NCBI GenBank assembly: GCA_903927345.1
Contig: CAIYMO010000033.1
Span: 62,001 to 126,000 of the forward strand
Source: an uncultured Armatimonadota bacterium
GTDB lineage: Bacteria; Armatimonadota; Fimbriimonadia; Fimbriimonadales; Fimbriimonadaceae
Direction: 5' to 3'
Length of the DNA stretch: 64,000 nt
Position 1 is the stretch's first letter. Each line of letters starts with the position of its first letter. This document shows, piece by piece, positions 25,877 through 34,233 of the stretch. A program made the translations under genes and the position numbers. Under the pieces are notes generated by a model, which was not told the origin of the DNA, searched no databases, and was given only the letters and a program-made list of their open reading frames with translations.

Positions 25877-27073
25877 ATGCCTAGTATCTGTCTCCAGCAC
25901 GGATTTGATTTGTCTCTACTCTCTCCAACTGGAGAGAGGCACGCCGTCATCATGCTCACCAGCGGAAATCCCCGGATGGCCGGTGGAGTTCCTACTCAGG
26001 CGCTCAACCGGGCCGAATATCTCAACAGCGTTGGAATTTCGACGACGATCATCTGTCGAGGCTCGCATGAGTGGAGTGGATTTCAGCTGGTCAACGATGT
26101 TGATGTCCTCGCCGTCTCGCCGCGAGACTTCAAGCTCGGTAAGTGGATTTCCCAGCAATGGTTCCACCCGCTACTTGCCAACGGTCAGCGCGAAGCGCTT
26201 GAGCAGCTGCACAAAGTCAAGCCGATCAACTTCATAGTGTTTATCGATTCACAATGCGCTCTGGCAGCCGTTCCATTTGGTAAGGCGCACGGAGTGCCGA
26301 CGGCGCATTCGATCCAGGGCACAGCCCTGATGCCCGCCGTCTTGCCCGCACTGCTCAAACGGCAGAGTCTCAAGTGGGAACGGTACGCCTTCGAACAAGC
26401 AGACTATTCACTCCCCGCCAGCCTCACGTTGCTCGGTGAGTACGAACAGGCATTCGGAAAGGCAAGGAAGTTCGAAGTCCTTTACAATGCAATCGACGAC
26501 ATCTTTCAGCCTGTGGATCGTGGAGATCGCCCGATCGCCCGATTCGGTTTCGTCGGGCGACTTGAACGTGATAAGCGTCCTTTGGCGATGATTGAGGCGA
26601 CTAAGCAGATTGAAGTCCCCAGCCATTGGCGATTTCGCATCATCGGTGAAGGCTCTCTTCGACCCCAAATCGTTGATGAGATCAAGGACCACCCCTACCG
26701 GGATCAGTTTGAGCTGAGCGACGGGTTTGTTTCCAGCCGAGCCGAGCTTGCCCGAGAGTATGGGGCGATGGATTGTCTGGTTTGGTCGTCCGAGGTCGAA
26801 GGTCTAGGAGTCGCGCCCGCCGAAGCAATGGCAACCGGACTTCCCGTCATCGGTCCCAACATCGTCCCTGGCCGAGAGCTTCTCGGTGAGGGCTATCCTG
26901 CCTTCGCCGACGTTGACGACTTTGCCACAATCGCTACCCGGATGCAGGAAGTCGCGTCAGACGCCCGACTTGCCGACGAATGTCGCCGCCGCGGGCTTGC
27001 CATCGCCGCGAAATTCCGCCCCCAGGTTACGATGACCCGACTGGCAGAAATCATTCGTAACGGCGGACTCTAA
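25877..27073 (+). CDS. Glycosyltransferase family 4 (GT-B)
   Basis: 398 residues from ATG 25877; ATG 25952 has a GGAGAGAGG 12 bases upstream but would cut into the first strand (HAVIMLTSG), so I prefer 25877. It transfers a sugar from a nucleotide donor, most likely in cell-surface glycan synthesis. N-terminal acceptor domain with GGVPTQALNRAEYL; C-terminal donor domain with RFGFVGRLERDKRPL, FRIIGEGSLRP and the EVEGLGVAPAEAMATGLPVI loop carrying the conserved Glu residues. It follows the speD terminator and precedes a family 2 glycosyltransferase. Confidence 0.88.
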   Translation: MPSICLQHGFDLSLLSPTGERHAVIMLTSGNPRMAGGVPTQALNRAEYLNSVGISTTIICRGSHEWSGFQLVNDVDVLAVSPRDFKLGKWISQQWFHPLLANGQREALEQLHKVKPINFIVFIDSQCALAAVPFGKAHGVPTAHSIQGTALMPAVLPALLKRQSLKWERYAFEQADYSLPASLTLLGEYEQAFGKARKFEVLYNAIDDIFQPVDRGDRPIARFGFVGRLERDKRPLAMIEATKQIEVPSHWRFRIIGEGSLRPQIVDEIKDHPYRDQFELSDGFVSSRAELAREYGAMDCLVWSSEVEGLGVAPAEAMATGLPVIGPNIVPGRELLGEGYPAFADVDDFATIATRMQEVASDARLADECRRRGLAIAAKFRPQVTMTRLAEIIRNGGL

Positions 27074-27124
27074 ACCGCGAATCTGGCACTAACAATCCGT
27101 ATACTCTGTTGAACTCGCCGAGCC

Positions 27125-27814
27125 ATGACTTCGCCCGACCTTACCGTGATCGTTCCCGCGTTGAACGAAGAAAGAACGATCCGCGAAGTTGTTGAACGGT
27201 TGCTCGCGCTTCCCCTGGCGACGGAAATCATCGTTGTCAATGACGGTAGCACCGACAAAACCGCCTCGATCTTAGAAGAGTACAGCTCCAAACTAACCAT
27301 CGTCACCAACGAAAAACCCTCCGGAAAAGGTGCAGCGATTGTGAAGGCACTACCAAAAGCGACCGGAAGGATTGTCGCAATCCAGGACGCCGATCTCGAA
27401 TACGCCCCTGAGGAGCTTGTCCGTCTCGCCCAACCGATTTTGGATAAGCAGACACGAGTCGTCTTTGGCAATCGATTCCATCAGGGACTACCGAAGGAAA
27501 TGGCGATCCCAAACAAGATCGTCAACATCCTGCTTGCCGCAACCGTGCGGGTTCTGTTCGGGGTCAAACTTCACGACGAGGCAACCTGTTACAAGTTGGT
27601 CGAGACCGATCTCATGCGCGAGATGAACCTCCAGTGCACCCGGTTCGAGTTCTGCCCCGAAGTAACCGCCAAAGCCATTCGGCTCGGTGCCAACATCACC
27701 GAACTTCCTATCAGCTACGTTCCTCGAACGAAAGCCGACGGTAAGAAGATCAGGTGGACGGACGCTCCAGACGCATTTTTGACGCTGTTCAAGTATCGCT
27801 TCTGGAAGTCCTGA
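27125..27814 (+). CDS. Glycosyltransferase family 2 (DPM1/polyprenol-phosphate type)
   Basis: 229 residues. GT-A fold: VIVPALNEERTIREVVERL at the start, VVNDGSTDKT, and the DXD-like IQDADLEYAPEELVRL. HDEATCYKLVE and a late basic segment are typical of dolichol-phosphate-mannose synthase-like enzymes that load a sugar onto a lipid carrier. No C-terminal membrane helices are present, so it is the short, soluble form. Probably co-transcribed with the preceding GT4 gene (51 bases apart). Confidence 0.9.
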   Translation: MTSPDLTVIVPALNEERTIREVVERLLALPLATEIIVVNDGSTDKTASILEEYSSKLTIVTNEKPSGKGAAIVKALPKATGRIVAIQDADLEYAPEELVRLAQPILDKQTRVVFGNRFHQGLPKEMAIPNKIVNILLAATVRVLFGVKLHDEATCYKLVETDLMREMNLQCTRFEFCPEVTAKAIRLGANITELPISYVPRTKADGKKIRWTDAPDAFLTLFKYRFWKS

Positions 27815-27880
27815 GTTAAATTCTCTTAACCAGTTAAAGGGTTAACGGTGCGATAACCACTTCCGGAACCCAATGATGGT

Positions 27881-27886
27881 TAGACT
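27881..27886 (+). promoter_or_regulatory. -10-like element TAGACT before the phosphoesterase gene
   Basis: TAGACT ends 8 bases before ATG 27895 with no ribosome site. Upstream at 27815-27846, GTTAA-type words occur four times, partly as inverted copies; these could be a regulator site. Confidence 0.35.
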
Positions 27887-27894
27887 CAGCCGCG

Positions 27895-30525
27895 ATGATC
27901 ATTGCGCTCGCCACTACTTTACTTGCCGGTCAACTGCCTCAGTTCGAAGCTCCAGCCGGCGACAAACTTGCGAAGGTGGTTTATGGAGGAGAGACGATTC
28001 TTCCAAACGGCCGAATCATCACCCCGCTCGGGAGTCGGATGTACACCGCAGAAAATCTCTGGAGGGTCGAACTCTCTCCAGATGAGAAAACTCTCGTTGG
28101 AATTCATGAGGCGGGTCTATCGATCTTTGACCTGACTCAAACCAGTCCCAAGCAGAAGATTGTCGCGATTCCGAAGGGGTCCATCGCCGGAAAGTTCTCC
28201 GCTGATGGAACGATGTTCGTCACTGGAGGTGGCGAGAACGGTGATCTACTCGTGATGGACACCAGCTCGTGGAAAATCGTCAAGCGCATCTCAGTCAAGG
28301 ATCAGGAGCACAAAGATCCATTCATCGTTGATCTGGCTCTCAGCAAGGACTCTAAGTTTGCGTTCACCATTGACGTAGCTCACCAGCGACTTGTGACCAT
28401 TGATCTTCAATCAGAAAAAGTTGTCTCAAGCGTCCAGGCTGGTCGGCAGCCCTATGCGGTTACTTTGTCGCCAGATGGCAAATCAGTCTTCGTTGCCAAT
28501 ATTGGAATCTTCGACTACGAACTCGTCAAGAAGCCGATCGAAGGTAAGGGTAACCCGCGGGGCTTGACTCGCCCGCCATTCGGCTTCCCGACAAAAGAAG
28601 CAGAGAAAGGCGTTGAGTTTGAAGGGAGGCAAATCGCTGGTCTCGGCGATCCTTTGGTGCCGGATGCGCACTCGGTTTGGAAGTTCAACGTCGCCGAGCC
28701 AAGTGCTCCTTTCGCTATCCGAAAGGTCAAGACTGGAATCCTGATCCACGCACCCGCCGGACAGGGTAAAGCTGTCGGAGGCAGCTCTCCTAACGCCCTC
28801 CGATTTGTGGGCAACGACCTGTTAGTCTCGAATGCAAATAACGACAGTGTTCAAATCTTTGATGCGGCTCTTCAGCTGAAGAAGACCATCACCCTGACCC
28901 CGCAGCCCCTGCTGAAGGGCTACCGAGGCGTTATTCCAACCGGGCTGGCGGCAACGGCGGACCAGAAGCGCGCTTTTGTTTGCGCGACAGGTCTCAATGC
29001 AGTCGTTGAACTCGATCCCAAGACCTGGACAGTAAAGGGCTATCTCCCCGTAGGAGATTGGCCGATTGCGGCAACTATGAACAAGCGTGGCGAAATGTTT
29101 GTTGCCAACAGCTACGGAATTGGAATGGGGCCTCGTGGCAACAAGGAGTTCCGAAAGCCGGATGATGAGCGCTACGGAATGCCGACCAACGGAGCAATCA
29201 CGGGCGAATATCTTCCCGGCATGATCAACCGCTTCTCGCCCCTAACAAGCCCCCAACATTCTCAGACCGTTCTGCGAAACAACGGCCTCCTGCCCGTCAA
29301 CAGAACGCCTCACTTCCCGAAAGAGATTAAGCACGTAGTTTTCATCACCAAGGAAAACCACACTTTTGATGGCATCTTTGGCGAGCTGAAAGGAGCCAAT
29401 GGCGACCCCGATTACGCCCAGCACGGAATGAATGGATTCATTGACGGCAAGCGCGACCAAAAGGTCCCGATCATGCCAAACCACATTCGGTTGGCGGAGC
29501 AATTCGGAATCTCGGACAACTTCTACATGGAGGTCGGCGCATCAGGAGCAGGGCACCGATGGCTCGTCGGGGTTTACGCGTCACTTTGGACCTCGCGCCT
29601 TTACTATTCTGGCTGGAACTTTAAAGCTAACGACAAGGCAAAAGGAAGACTGATTAGCTTTGGCTCCAATGGTAGCCAGATTCCTGAGGACTACCTCGAA
29701 AACGGCTCGATGTGGGAGCACCTAGGGCGCAACGGTATCTCGTTCCGGAACTACGGCGAAGGATTCGAGTTTGCAGACTCTGACGAGGAAGCACCGTTCA
29801 GCAAGACGGGAACCGGCGAGGTTGTCAACTTCCCAATGCCAAAGATCCTCTTCGATAACACCTGCTTCGAGTTCCCCGGTTATAACAACAACATCCCCGA
29901 CATCGTCCGAGTGGATTGGTTCAAGGATGATCTTCAGAACAACTACCGTAGCAAAGGGAAGCCGCTGCCGAAGTTTATGAACATCGCAATCTGCAATGAC
30001 CACGGGGCGGGGCCAAACGCGAAGCAGGGATTCCCATTCACCAGTAGCTACTTGGCCGACAATGACATGGCACTCGGGCAGATCGTGGATTATCTCAGCC
30101 ACACGCCGGAGTGGAAGAACATGGCGATTTTTGTGACACAGGATGACGCGGGAGGAGACGCAGATCACGTTGACCGCCAGCGCAGCTTTGTACTTGCAAT
30201 CTCACCCTACGCAAAGCGCGGCTACGTCAGTCATAAGCACACGAGCATCATGAGCATCATCAAGTCAATCTATCAGATTTATGGCCTGGGCTCGAACAAC
30301 ATGTTCGATGCGGTTGCTACACCGTTGGACGATATGTTCACTGATAAGCCGGACTTTACGCCCTACAAACATGTTGCCGCAGATCGAAGAGTTTTTCGAC
30401 CGGAGGAGACATTCGACCCGACAGACCCCGACTTCAAGCGACGTCGGGCAATGAAGTCGGTGCAAATGGACGGGAAAGATTGGTTTAAATGGCTTGAGCA
30501 ACAGCAAAAGGGTGGAAATCGTTAA
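27895..30525 (+). CDS. Exported YncE-like beta-propeller / phosphoesterase protein
   Basis: 876 residues with a short N-terminal hydrophobic stretch (weak signal peptide). Residues about 60-430 form a seven-bladed YncE-like propeller with repeated VELSPDEKTL, VTLSPDGKSV and AATADQKRAF segments. Residues about 470-830 are a phosphoesterase domain (PF04185: phospholipase C and acid phosphatase AcpA), with FITKENHTFDGIFGEL at the metal site, MEVGASGAGHRWLVG, ICNDHGAGPN and FVTQDDAGGDADHVDRQRS. The active site resembles alkaline-phosphatase-superfamily enzymes, with Thr in ENHTFD as likely nucleophile. Substrate unknown; may scavenge phosphate from organic esters. Confidence 0.88.
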   Translation: MIIALATTLLAGQLPQFEAPAGDKLAKVVYGGETILPNGRIITPLGSRMYTAENLWRVELSPDEKTLVGIHEAGLSIFDLTQTSPKQKIVAIPKGSIAGKFSADGTMFVTGGGENGDLLVMDTSSWKIVKRISVKDQEHKDPFIVDLALSKDSKFAFTIDVAHQRLVTIDLQSEKVVSSVQAGRQPYAVTLSPDGKSVFVANIGIFDYELVKKPIEGKGNPRGLTRPPFGFPTKEAEKGVEFEGRQIAGLGDPLVPDAHSVWKFNVAEPSAPFAIRKVKTGILIHAPAGQGKAVGGSSPNALRFVGNDLLVSNANNDSVQIFDAALQLKKTITLTPQPLLKGYRGVIPTGLAATADQKRAFVCATGLNAVVELDPKTWTVKGYLPVGDWPIAATMNKRGEMFVANSYGIGMGPRGNKEFRKPDDERYGMPTNGAITGEYLPGMINRFSPLTSPQHSQTVLRNNGLLPVNRTPHFPKEIKHVVFITKENHTFDGIFGELKGANGDPDYAQHGMNGFIDGKRDQKVPIMPNHIRLAEQFGISDNFYMEVGASGAGHRWLVGVYASLWTSRLYYSGWNFKANDKAKGRLISFGSNGSQIPEDYLENGSMWEHLGRNGISFRNYGEGFEFADSDEEAPFSKTGTGEVVNFPMPKILFDNTCFEFPGYNNNIPDIVRVDWFKDDLQNNYRSKGKPLPKFMNIAICNDHGAGPNAKQGFPFTSSYLADNDMALGQIVDYLSHTPEWKNMAIFVTQDDAGGDADHVDRQRSFVLAISPYAKRGYVSHKHTSIMSIIKSIYQIYGLGSNNMFDAVATPLDDMFTDKPDFTPYKHVAADRRVFRPEETFDPTDPDFKRRRAMKSVQMDGKDWFKWLEQQQKGGNR

Positions 30526-30626
30526 CGTTGTAAAGTGTTGTTAATCTGAATAACAACAATCCCTAAACATTCCGCTAACCGGTTGTTAACAGTCCGAGTG
30601 AATGCTCTTTGGCGGGAGCTATTCTT
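30526..30626 (+). promoter_or_regulatory. Leader of pseudopilin 1 with repeats and RBS hairpin
   Basis: Contains GTTGTTA/TAACAAC inverted repeats at 30537-30557 and several GTTAAC words. A bulged stem, 30600-30607 with 30616-30624, encloses the ribosome site GGGAG (30614-30618) just before ATG 30627. A similar hairpin precedes the second pseudopilin gene. Confidence 0.5.
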
Positions 30627-31550
30627 ATGCGAAAAGCATTCACTCTAATTGAACTACTCGTCGTCATCGCGATCATCGCGATCCTGGCAGCCATCCTCTT
30701 CCCAGTCTTTGCTCAGGCAAAGCTCGCTGCGAAGAAGACCAAGTCACTCAGCAACGTCAAGAACCTTGGCACCGCTTACCACATCTATCTTTCCGATAAC
30801 GACGACACCACCCCGTCGATCTGGGGAACCAACAACCCAGCAGCTTGCACCCCTCCAACTCAGATTGAAGGTTGCAGCAACGAGTGGTGGATGCCAATCT
30901 TCCCTTACTTCAAGTCGATCGACCTGATTTACTCGGACGAGCGAAAAGATGCAGATACCAACAGCATCCGGAACGGCGTTTACGGAGCGAAGTACATTTC
31001 GGCTTACGGTTACAACTGGGGCCCATTCGGATGGCGCGGAGGCGGAATGCTTCAGAAGCAGGTCGCAGTCGCTCGTCCTTCCGGCGGCTTTGGCAACATG
31101 AACTCTGGTATCAGCGCAACCGCGATTGTTGAACCAGCAAACATGTTCGCTTTCGGCGACACCTACGATACTCCTCGAGCTACTGTTGGAATCGGCTTCG
31201 CTGGCGACTCCTACAACGGCTTCTCGGTCGGTGCTCTGCGATACAGCGGTTCGTTCAACTACGCATTCGCTGACGGACACGCTAAGGCTCTTAAGGTCAA
31301 GGGTGGAATCCTCCCAGGCGCCTTCAACAACCGATGGATCATGCCAAGCGACCACGTCAAGTTCGGTCCTAGCTACTGCGCAGATCCGTCTGCAGTCATC
31401 CAACCAGAAGACGGCACCACCTCAAACCTCAACACCACCCCTCGCCCGCCAGCTCTCGCTTGCGGTGCATACGCACAGTGGGTTGTCGATCAAGCAACTG
31501 CAGCTTGTGTTGGAAACAGCACCGGCACCGTTTGCCGCTGGACCAACTAA
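30627..31550 (+). CDS. Pseudopilin with DUF1559-like C-terminal domain (1)
   Basis: 307 residues. The class III prepilin signal is very short (MRKAF before TLIELLVV), cleaved before Phe by a prepilin peptidase, followed by the hydrophobic spine to about residue 28 (FPVFAQAK). The globular part ends with [11 protein letters not shown], matching the H-X9-DG motif of the DUF1559 family common in Armatimonadota and Planctomycetota. Many Tyr, Asn and Gly suggest a beta-rich head. Likely an extracellular or outer-surface pseudopilus protein. Its paralogue follows after a terminator. Confidence 0.9.
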   Translation: MRKAFTLIELLVVIAIIAILAAILFPVFAQAKLAAKKTKSLSNVKNLGTAYHIYLSDNDDTTPSIWGTNNPAACTPPTQIEGCSNEWWMPIFPYFKSIDLIYSDERKDADTNSIRNGVYGAKYISAYGYNWGPFGWRGGGMLQKQVAVARPSGGFGNMNSGISATAIVEPANMFAFGDTYDTPRATVGIGFAGDSYNGFSVGALRYSGSFNYAFADGHAKALKVKGGILPGAFNNRWIMPSDHVKFGPSYCADPSAVIQPEDGTTSNLNTTPRPPALACGAYAQWVVDQATAACVGNSTGTVCRWTN

Positions 31551-31575
31551 GACTACATTACGCCTGAATGCTTTC

Positions 31576-31603
31576 GCCCTCCTGGAAACAGGAGGGCTTT
31601 TTT
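31576..31603 (+). terminator. Intrinsic terminator between pseudopilins
   Basis: Stem GCCCTCCT (31576-31583) with AGGAGGGC (31590-31597), loop GGAAAC, then six T's. Confidence 0.9.
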
Positions 31604-31680
31604 GTATTAATAATCCTGTATTAATTCAGGGATAACTCTAAATTAACAAGAAAGAGTGAATCTCTCTTCGGGAGATTCTC
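31604..31680 (+). promoter_or_regulatory. Leader of pseudopilin 2 with RBS hairpin and UUCG loop
   Basis: AT-rich, with a stem GAATCTC (31658-31664) and GAGATTC (31672-31678) closed by a C(TTCG)G tetraloop. The GGGAG ribosome site (31670-31674) lies inside the stem, 6 bases before ATG 31681. Confidence 0.55.
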
Positions 31681-32514
31681 ATGCGAAAAGCATTTACACT
31701 CATTGAACTACTTGTCGTGATCGCCATCATTGCGATCCTTGCTGCGATCCTGTTCCCAGTCTTCGCTCAAGCCAAGGCTGCTGCAAAGCACTCAACCAAT
31801 ATCTCTAACGTCAAGAACGTTGCGACCGCTCAGTTTATATACTCGTCGGACGCCGATGACATGTTCCTTTGCGAATTCAACCATGACTCGCTGAACGATT
31901 ACGGCGAGTGGCAGTGGTTCCTTCAGCCCTACATGAAGAACCGAGACATCGTTTACGATGTGAACCGCACTCGAACCGGTGGCGACACCTACATCGATCC
32001 TAAGGGACGAATGATTGGTTATGCTCCAAACTTCGGCGTTCTCAACTACCGAGGCGGTACCGGAATGTTTGAGGTCGCTTCGGCTGACTTCCCAATCACC
32101 ACTTCATACGGCGGAACGCAAAACGGTCGAGTGTGGCGCGGAAAGAGCATGACTTCGTTCGACAGCAGTGCAGAAATGTTGATGTACACCACGACGGCTG
32201 ACTCACCGATGTACACCAACGCCTACTACTACCAAACCGAAGACGGACAGAACAAAGAGCCACGAAACGGCGGTCGATGGGTCAACGCATTCGTTGATGG
32301 ACACGCAAAGACCGTTTTCTACGGCGCATACACGGTTCCGGCCCTTGGCGGAGCTTACATCCAGATGCCAAAGAGCATTACAGATGCAAACCGCTACTGC
32401 GCGAACTCCGCAGTTGTTGAGGGCGAGTCCTCAGATGCAGGCGGATTCCCAACCTATGGTATGCGATGCGTTGACATCAACGCTCTGCTTATCTCCCTCC
32501 GTGTTCCAAAATGA
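31681..32514 (+). CDS. Pseudopilin with DUF1559-like C-terminal domain (2)
   Basis: 277 residues; the first 30 are nearly identical to those of pseudopilin 1, but the heads have diverged. The prepilin signal [13 protein letters not shown] is followed by the spine and [18 protein letters not shown] is the DG motif near the C-terminus. It has its own leader hairpin, and its stop overlaps the start of a small lipoprotein in an ATGA, so the two are translationally coupled. Confidence 0.9.
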   Translation: MRKAFTLIELLVVIAIIAILAAILFPVFAQAKAAAKHSTNISNVKNVATAQFIYSSDADDMFLCEFNHDSLNDYGEWQWFLQPYMKNRDIVYDVNRTRTGGDTYIDPKGRMIGYAPNFGVLNYRGGTGMFEVASADFPITTSYGGTQNGRVWRGKSMTSFDSSAEMLMYTTTADSPMYTNAYYYQTEDGQNKEPRNGGRWVNAFVDGHAKTVFYGAYTVPALGGAYIQMPKSITDANRYCANSAVVEGESSDAGGFPTYGMRCVDINALLISLRVPK

Positions 32515-32714
32515 GCCGACCTAGCCTAATCCTAGTCGCCATCACCATGATCTGCACCTTCGGGTGCGGATCGGGTGAAGAGTCGAACGCTTCAAGCAGC
32601 GAGACATCTGCCACAGAAGCTCAGACGAAGCTTGGCTCATCCGTTTCAAAAGAACAACAAGAAGCCTTCAAACAAAAGGCTGCTGGCTTCAATCCTGCTT
32701 CGGCTCCGAAGTAG
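32511..32714 (+). CDS. Small lipoprotein coupled to pseudopilin 2
   Basis: 67 residues. A signal peptide ends in the lipobox TFGC (about residue 19), followed by a Ser/Glu-rich and helical tail (SKEQQEAFKQKAAG). It starts in an ATGA overlap with the pseudopilin stop and its 3' end overlaps the opposing rRNA/tRNA methyltransferase gene by 26 bases. It may anchor or chaperone the pseudopilin; no domain recognised. Confidence 0.7.
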   Translation: MSRPSLILVAITMICTFGCGSGEESNASSSETSATEAQTKLGSSVSKEQQEAFKQKAAGFNPASAPK

Positions 32715-33249
32715 GTTCTTCTGAATTGGCTCCGAGCATCGCCTCGAAAGCAACAATCGCTCCCGCAACGTGGACGTTGAGGGAGCGACCCTTCCCGGCC
32801 ATTGGAATAAACACGGCAGCCGAGCACTTCTTCATTACCGAGCCGTAAACCCCAGCGCCTTCGTTCCCTAAAACCAGACAGGTTTGGGCGGGATATTCAA
32901 AAGTGTTGTATGGCTCGCACTCGTCGGCAACTTCCACTGCAACCAACGAGTAGCCCGCCGCCTTAGCCTTCTCGCAGGCTTCCAAGTGAGAGGCCACGTG
33001 GATCCAGGGCACTTTTCGATGCGCACCCATCGAAGTAACCGCAACAAGCGGAGAGGAATCGGGGGTCGGCGTTTTGCCGGTCAGGAGAATTTGGGTCGCA
33101 CCGCAGGCATCCGCAACTCGGAACAGCCCTCCAACGTTATAGCCGTCATCCCAGTCTTGAAGCATAAAGACCAAGTCCACTTTCGCAACTGATGACTCGT
33201 ACTCTTTAAACAGCTTTCGAATCCCTGCCTTCTTTCGGATCTGCTTCAT
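32689..33249 (-). CDS. TrmH/SpoU family RNA 2'-O-methyltransferase
   Basis: 186 residues from ATG 33249 (192 if an upstream in-frame codon is used). SPOUT knot fold that methylates ribose 2'-OH in tRNA or rRNA with AdoMet. Motif 1 is DGYNVGGLFRVADACG, motif 2 is LVLGNEGAGV, and motif 3 is IPMAGKGRSLNVHVA, where the motif 1 Arg is catalytic. No N-terminal substrate-binding domain. A TACTAT element lies 9 bases before the ATG on the minus strand and overlaps that of the divergent small gene at 33278. Confidence 0.9.
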   Translation of the reverse strand: MKQIRKKAGIRKLFKEYESSVAKVDLVFMLQDWDDGYNVGGLFRVADACGATQILLTGKTPTPDSSPLVAVTSMGAHRKVPWIHVASHLEACEKAKAAGYSLVAVEVADECEPYNTFEYPAQTCLVLGNEGAGVYGSVMKKCSAAVFIPMAGKGRSLNVHVAGAIVAFEAMLGANSEEPTSEPKQD

Positions 33250-33258
33250 CGAATAGCA

Positions 33259-33268
33259 ATAGTACACT
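33259..33268. promoter_or_regulatory. Overlapping divergent -10-like elements
   Basis: TACTAT on the minus strand (33264-33259) serves the methyltransferase, and TACACT on the plus strand (33263-33268) lies 9 bases before ATG 33278. The two overlap by two bases. Confidence 0.35.
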
Positions 33269-33277
33269 GAGTCAACG

Positions 33278-33457
33278 ATGCAACGCGGCTATGATGTGAT
33301 CTTTCAAAATCGAACTCTCGGCGCGTTCCTAATTTGCGCGGGTCTCCTGTTCGTGACTGCCGTCTGCATCTGGGGTGCCCTCTATTTCCAACGCAAAGTG
33401 AAAGAGGATAGCGAAATGAGACGTAAATTCCGCAAAGATAATCCGCCCCCAAAGTAG
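33278..33457 (+). CDS. Small single-helix membrane protein (59 residues)
   Basis: An intact short frame beginning ATG 33278 and ending TAG 33455-33457. Residues about 14-37 form one strong membrane helix (GAFLICAGLLFVTAVCIWGA), followed by a basic, charged tail (QRKVKEDSEMRRKFRK) that should lie in the cytoplasm by the positive-inside rule. TACACT lies 9 bases before the ATG. It is divergent from the methyltransferase gene and precedes the minor-pilin operon by about 110 bases. Function unknown. Confidence 0.55.
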   Translation: MQRGYDVIFQNRTLGAFLICAGLLFVTAVCIWGALYFQRKVKEDSEMRRKFRKDNPPPK

Positions 33458-33512
33458 AAATACGGGGATTGATGAAAAGAGATGCATCCCGGCATTTTTG
33501 ATGAATATTCCT

Positions 33513-33574
33513 AGGGAGCTAACGTGGAACACCTCTTCTGGTGGTCGTATACCTGGCCGCCGGAATGTACATGA
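33513..33574 (+). other. Possible 16-codon leader peptide before minor-pilin operon
   Basis: AGGGAG (33513-33518) lies five bases before GTG 33524, which opens a 16-codon frame with three Trp codons that stops at 33572-33574, overlapping ATG 33571 of the minor pilin in an ATGA. It may be a coupling or attenuation leader; the minor-pilin start itself has no ribosome site. Confidence 0.3.
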
Positions 33575-34233
33575 AACCCATTCAACCAACTACTAGCCGT
33601 AGTCAAAAAGGATTCACTCTGATTGAGTCGATGCTTGCTATATCGGTCCTTGGCTTAGGCTCAATTACGATTGTGGGGATGTCGGTGATGACAACCAAAA
33701 TCGCCCGGCAAAATGAAGTCAGATCGACAGTTCAGTCAATTGCGCGAAGCCAAATTGACCGACTCATCTCCGTCTCACTTCAGAATCGCGGATTGGTGTT
33801 GAACCGGCCAATCAACATTGATGAAGACCTGCGCCAGCAGCTTCCATCAACAAATCTTCTCGCCACGTATAGCATCAACCGTATTGGGACCTCGGCGAAT
33901 CTGCAGTCGATGGAAATCACAATCAAGTGGCAAAACCAAGCCGGGGAGGGAGCCGCCGCAATGTCCAGCGTCTCCGTTGGCAAGACCTTTACCTCGGTTG
34001 TAAATTGTGCCTGGACTAAGGACCCCTGGAATCCTATTCCAATTGACCAGCTGTTCTATTCCCCTCCTCCTCCGCCACCGCCTGCGCCTCCCGCTCCGCC
34101 CAAGCCGACACCCACACCCACACCGACGCCTGCACCGGCGCCCGCGCCAGCTCCAGTTCCGACTCCTCCGCCGACTCCTGCGCCGCCACCACCAACTGGG
34201 TTCAACCTTGGAGGAGGAAACAAATGGAAGTAA
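33571..34233 (+). CDS. PilV-like minor pseudopilin with Pro-rich tail
   Basis: 220 residues from ATG 33571. A prepilin cleavage site (KGFTLIES) at about residue 13 is followed by a hydrophobic spine MLAISVLGLGSITIVG, the pattern of PilV or type II minor pseudopilins. The C-terminal third is a low-complexity run of Pro, Ala and Thr (about 165-205) ending in a Gly-rich tip; such tails are extended and may cross a surface layer. It overlaps the next gene by 10 bases in a three-gene minor-pilin operon. Confidence 0.82.
   Translation: MKPIQPTTSRSQKGFTLIESMLAISVLGLGSITIVGMSVMTTKIARQNEVRSTVQSIARSQIDRLISVSLQNRGLVLNRPINIDEDLRQQLPSTNLLATYSINRIGTSANLQSMEITIKWQNQAGEGAAAMSSVSVGKTFTSVVNCAWTKDPWNPIPIDQLFYSPPPPPPPAPPAPPKPTPTPTPTPAPAPAPAPVPTPPPTPAPPPPTGFNLGGGNKWK

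Noticed and set aside
27815-27850. Repeated GTTAA words as a terminator of the glycosyltransferase operon
   Set aside because: Stems are short and no U-tract follows.
33513-33574. trp-type attenuator for the Trp-rich mini-ORF
   Set aside because: No terminator/antiterminator pair was visible and the downstream genes are pilins, so it is kept only as a possible coupling leader.
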